From assembly GCA_003141795.1 (NCBI GenBank), contig PLNO01000195.1, positions 755-8,785 on the forward strand: a stretch of DNA of 8,031 nt, given 5' to 3'. The DNA comes from Spirochaetaceae bacterium. Lineage in GTDB: Bacteria; Spirochaetota; Spirochaetia; SZUA-6; Fen-1364. The notes beneath the pieces are model-generated. The model searched no databases. It was given only the letters and a program-made list of their open reading frames with translations, and had not been told where the DNA came from. Below, one piece after another: positions 6,058 through 8,031 of the stretch (position 1 is the first letter of the stretch; every line of letters starts with the position of its first letter). Made by a program: the position numbers and the translations under genes.

Positions 6058-6125
6058 ATGCAGGACAAACCCGTCGCCCTGGTCACCGGGGCTAATCAAG
6101 GAATCGGTCTTCAGATCGCAAAGGA
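6058..6125 (+). repeat. Direct repeat B, copy 2: start of the intact SDR gene
   Basis: This is the partner of 4909-4976. Here the sequence continues naturally into the rest of the Rossmann fold (LVAHGFTVLVGSRN), so this copy is the original context and the other is the truncated one. Confidence 0.88.
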
Positions 6126-6816
6126 ACTTGTGGCACACGGCTTCACGGTGCTGGTCGGGTCGCGCAATCTCGAGCGCGGCGCGGCTGCGGCCGTGGAGAT
6201 TGGTCCCGGCGCTATCGCGATCCAGCTCGACGTGACGGATCAGGCTTCGATCGCCGCCGCGGCGGAGCGCGTCCGCAAGGAGCTTGGCCGTCTCGACGTG
6301 CTCGTCAATAACGCGGCTATCTCGAATACGAGAATGCGGCCGAACGTGTCCTTCGAGGAGTACTCGAAGTCAACCCGCCCGAGCAACGTGTCTCTTGATG
6401 AAGTGCGCGCGGTTTGGGAGACCAACGTGTTCGGCGTCCTCACCGTTACCCAGGCGATGCTGCCACTGCTGCGCGAGGCACCGGCAGCCCGCATCGTCAA
6501 CGTGTCGAGCGGTCTTGGCTCGCTGACGCTGAACTCGGCCCCGGCTTCCCTCTGGCGCTCGATCTTCGGTCCCGTCTACCCTGCGTCCAAGACGGCTCTC
6601 AACGCTATGACGCTGGCCTTTGCGATCGAGCTGGAGCCGACTGGGATCAAGGTCAACGCCGCCTGCCCGGGGTACACCAAGACATACCTCAACAACTATA
6701 TGGGCACGCGCACGGTCGAGGAGGGCGCCCGCGAGCCAGTGCGCCTAGCGCTGCTCGGTCCAGATGGTCCGACAGGGACCTTCACGCGCTGGGAAAACAT
6801 TACGATCCCGTGGTGA
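6058..6816 (+). CDS. Short-chain dehydrogenase/reductase (classical SDR, carbonyl-reductase-like)
   Basis: This 252-residue NAD(P)-dependent oxidoreductase has a Rossmann fold. In order it shows the cofactor glycine motif TGANQGIG (10-17), LDVTD (57-61), NNAA (84-87), Asn123, Ser150/151, and the catalytic YPASK with Tyr174 and Lys178, then CPGYTKT (203-209). The C-terminal GPTG...PW ending is typical of the bacterial carbonyl-reductase-like group. Arg36 in GSRNLE after strand 2 favours NADP(H). ATG 6058 follows AAAAAGGAG at good spacing; upstream extension in frame has no support. It probably reduces an aldehyde, ketone or quinone, with the substrate unknown. It lies 114 bp after the hydrolase in the same direction and is probably under the same TetR control. 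Its first 68 bases are the parent-like copy of the hydrolase's N-terminus. Confidence 0.93.
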   Translation: MQDKPVALVTGANQGIGLQIAKELVAHGFTVLVGSRNLERGAAAAVEIGPGAIAIQLDVTDQASIAAAAERVRKELGRLDVLVNNAAISNTRMRPNVSFEEYSKSTRPSNVSLDEVRAVWETNVFGVLTVTQAMLPLLREAPAARIVNVSSGLGSLTLNSAPASLWRSIFGPVYPASKTALNAMTLAFAIELEPTGIKVNAACPGYTKTYLNNYMGTRTVEEGAREPVRLALLGPDGPTGTFTRWENITIPW

Positions 6817-6922
6817 AGTAGTCTCGAGCGCCTGAGCGAAGGGGGTATCGGGAAGACTCAGAATAGCCGACCTTTCGCAGTGGATCTCTGACCGACCTGA
6901 TTAGGAAAGGAGAGAAGGGTTC
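6817..6922. other. Intergenic junction between SDR block and AT-rich reductase
   Basis: I see no gene, terminator with a T run, or mobile-element end here. Composition drops toward AT-rich only at about 6900, just before the reductase ribosome site, so the transfer boundary seems to lie at the gene edge. Confidence 0.4.
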
Positions 6923-7576
6923 ATGGATGTAATCGCCGTAAACGGGAGCCCGAGGAAAAACTGGAATACTGCTTCGCTTTTAAATAGAGCACTAGAGGGA
7001 GCAGAATCAGTTGGAGCGAAAACGGAACTTATCCATTTATACGACCTCAACTTCAAGGGCTGCACAAGTTGTTTTTCATGCAAAAGGAAGGGCAATAAAA
7101 ACAACGGAATATGCTCAATGAAAGATGAATTGACTGACTGCCTAGAGAAAATCTCAAAATGCGACGTCCTTTTTTTGGGTTCTCCCATCTATATTGGCGC
7201 AATAACCGGAGTCATGCACTCCTTTCTTGAACGATTACTTTTCGCTCCCTTGGCTTATGATGTTGGACATAGTTCTATTTTTCCAGGGAAAGTGTCCTCA
7301 TGCTTCTTCTATACATTAGGAGCGCCAGAAGAGAGGGCGAAGTCTCAAAACTACCAGGCTATTTTTCAATTCAACGAAGCGGGATTAAAAAGACTTCAGG
7401 GAACTTCGGAATATTTGGTTTCCTATAATACCTATCAGTTCGACGATTATTCCAAATACGACGCCCCCATGTTTGACGAAAGGGCAAAGGCAACATACAA
7501 GGCAGAACATTTCTCAACCGAGTGCCAAAAGGCCTTCGATATGGGAGCAAAACTTACACGACAGGCAGGGAAATAG
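6923..7576 (+). CDS. Flavodoxin-fold NAD(P)H/FMN-dependent reductase with Cys motif
   Basis: This 217-residue protein belongs to the flavodoxin-like NADPH-dependent FMN reductase / iron-sulfur flavoprotein superfamily. The FMN phosphate loop NGSPRKNWNTASLL (7-20) follows the first strand, and GSPIYIGAITGVMHSFLERL (86-105) is the flavin-binding segment. Cys47, Cys50, Cys53 and Cys64 form C-x2-C-x2-C-x10-C, like the cysteine cluster of Isf-type flavoproteins but with a longer last gap, so Fe-S binding is possible, not certain. The role is probably electron transfer or quinone/nitro/metal reduction in the cytoplasm. AAAGGAG at 6905-6911 and a nearer GAAGG support ATG 6923. The gene is strikingly AT-rich, with A/T-ending codons, unlike all neighbours, which marks it as transferred from a low-GC source. 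No regulator is visible next to it. Confidence 0.88.
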   Translation: MDVIAVNGSPRKNWNTASLLNRALEGAESVGAKTELIHLYDLNFKGCTSCFSCKRKGNKNNGICSMKDELTDCLEKISKCDVLFLGSPIYIGAITGVMHSFLERLLFAPLAYDVGHSSIFPGKVSSCFFYTLGAPEERAKSQNYQAIFQFNEAGLKRLQGTSEYLVSYNTYQFDDYSKYDAPMFDERAKATYKAEHFSTECQKAFDMGAKLTRQAGK

Positions 7577-7602
7577 CCTTGAGCCCACACAAGAGGCGCA
7601 GG

Positions 7603-7644
7603 ATGCGGGTGTTTCTGACAGGCGCCACAAGGAGAAAAACATGA
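7603..7644 (+). pseudogene. Possible remnant: start of an NAD-dependent epimerase/extended SDR
   Basis: ATG 7603 opens a 13-codon frame reading MRVFLTGAT then RRKT and stop. The first nine residues are the consensus opening of extended SDRs (MRVFLTGATGxIG), lost at the point where the glycine motif should continue. The stop (7642-7644) overlaps the aldo/keto reductase ATG, so the frame could also act as a short translated leader. AGAGG lies a few bases upstream of its start codon. Short length leaves coincidence possible. Confidence 0.45.
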
Positions 7645-8031
7645 ACTACCGCACGCTTGGAAAAACCGGCATCAAGGTCAGCCCGTATTGCCTCGGGGCG
7701 ATGATGTTCGGAGCTATGGCCAATTCCGACCACGACGACTCGATCCGGATCATCCACAAGGCTTTGGATGCAGGGATCAACTTCATCGATACCGCTGACA
7801 GGTACAGTCAGGGGGAGTCGGAGGAAATCGTCGGCAAGGCTCTCAAAGGCCGACGCGACAACATCGTGCTCGCCACCAAAGTGAACAACCCTATGGGCGA
7901 CGACCCGAACCAGCAGGGCAATTCGCGACGCTGGCTGATCCGCGAAGTGGAAGCATCGCTGCGCCGCCTGCAGACCGACCACATCGATCTCTACCTGATT
8001 CACCGGCCCTCACCGGATACCGACATCGAGG
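7641..8031 (+). CDS. Aldo/keto reductase, 3' end cut by window
   Basis: The first 130 residues of an aldo/keto reductase (NADPH-dependent (beta/alpha)8 barrel) are present and the frame is open to the window edge; full family members run to about 320-350 residues. The N-terminal MNYRTLGKTGIKVSPYCLG is typical. The catalytic tetrad is complete: Asp50 (NFIDTAD), Tyr55 (RYSQGESE), Lys80 (ATK) and His121 (YLIHRP). It should reduce aldehydes or ketones to alcohols. ATG 7641 follows AAGGAG (7629-7634) by six bases. It is 64 bp after the FMN reductase in the same direction but returns to high GC, so the two do not share an origin. It resembles general AKR enzymes of proteobacteria and actinobacteria; no substrate can be named. 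Confidence 0.92.
   Translation, partial: MNYRTLGKTGIKVSPYCLGAMMFGAMANSDHDDSIRIIHKALDAGINFIDTADRYSQGESEEIVGKALKGRRDNIVLATKVNNPMGDDPNQQGNSRRWLIREVEASLRRLQTDHIDLYLIHRPSPDTDIE

Noticed and set aside
7554..8003. Minus-strand open frame of 149 codons at the right end
   Set aside because: It is the antisense shadow of the aldo/keto reductase, whose full catalytic tetrad is visible on the plus strand.
1..8031. CRISPR arrays, tRNA or rRNA genes, insertion sequences
   Set aside because: I saw no regularly spaced repeats, no cloverleaf or rRNA-like stretch, and no transposase or integrase coding sequence.

Overview
The window is a mosaic of four blocks that differ in base composition and gene content. 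It is bacterial. The left half (to about 4160) is very GC-rich with dense, 4-bp-overlapping genes. The exported protein there and the style of ABC genes would fit a free-living GC-rich bacterium, possibly a spirochaete or another diderm, but I cannot assign a taxon with confidence. The right half looks like accessory DNA drawn from several sources, with genes typical of proteobacteria and one AT-rich, clostridia/spirochaete-like gene.

Block 1 (1-3078, plus strand) is a three-gene operon joined by ATGA overlaps: the end of an ABC-2 type ATPase gene, its seven-helix permease, and a 449-residue exported protein with a signal peptide, a coiled coil and a C-terminal membrane anchor. The first two resemble GldA/GldF-type ABC export or gliding modules; I do not recognise the third.

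Block 2 (3144-3868, minus strand) is a compact MntA/HepT-type (HEPN-MNT, type VII) toxin-antitoxin pair. Its antitoxin gene has a good promoter placed so that the mRNA is probably leaderless. The pair sits between two 127-bp direct copies of the 3' end of the block 1 exported-protein gene (2955-3081 and 4005-4131). The copies differ almost only at synonymous sites until the last few codons. The second copy is an orphan 3' fragment, so the cassette looks inserted at, or exchanged into, the end of that gene.

Block 3 (4206-6816) is a divergent TetR-regulated unit: tetR on the minus strand, an intergenic palindrome that is the likely operator, then an alpha/beta hydrolase and a complete classical SDR on the plus strand. 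The hydrolase begins with 22-23 residues copied from the start of the SDR (nucleotides 4909-4976 match 6058-6125), so it is a natural or assembly-made chimera. Part of the SDR leader is copied too.

Block 4 (6923-8031, plus strand) has an AT-rich flavodoxin-fold NAD(P)H/FMN reductase with a four-cysteine motif, then the start of an aldo/keto reductase cut by the window edge. Just before the aldo/keto reductase is a 13-codon frame whose first nine residues look like the start of an extended SDR, a possible second truncated Rossmann-enzyme start.

The three redox enzymes and the hydrolase suggest a collected carbonyl/quinone/ester detoxification region, but shared function is inference. The composition breaks also call for a check that the contig is not chimeric.
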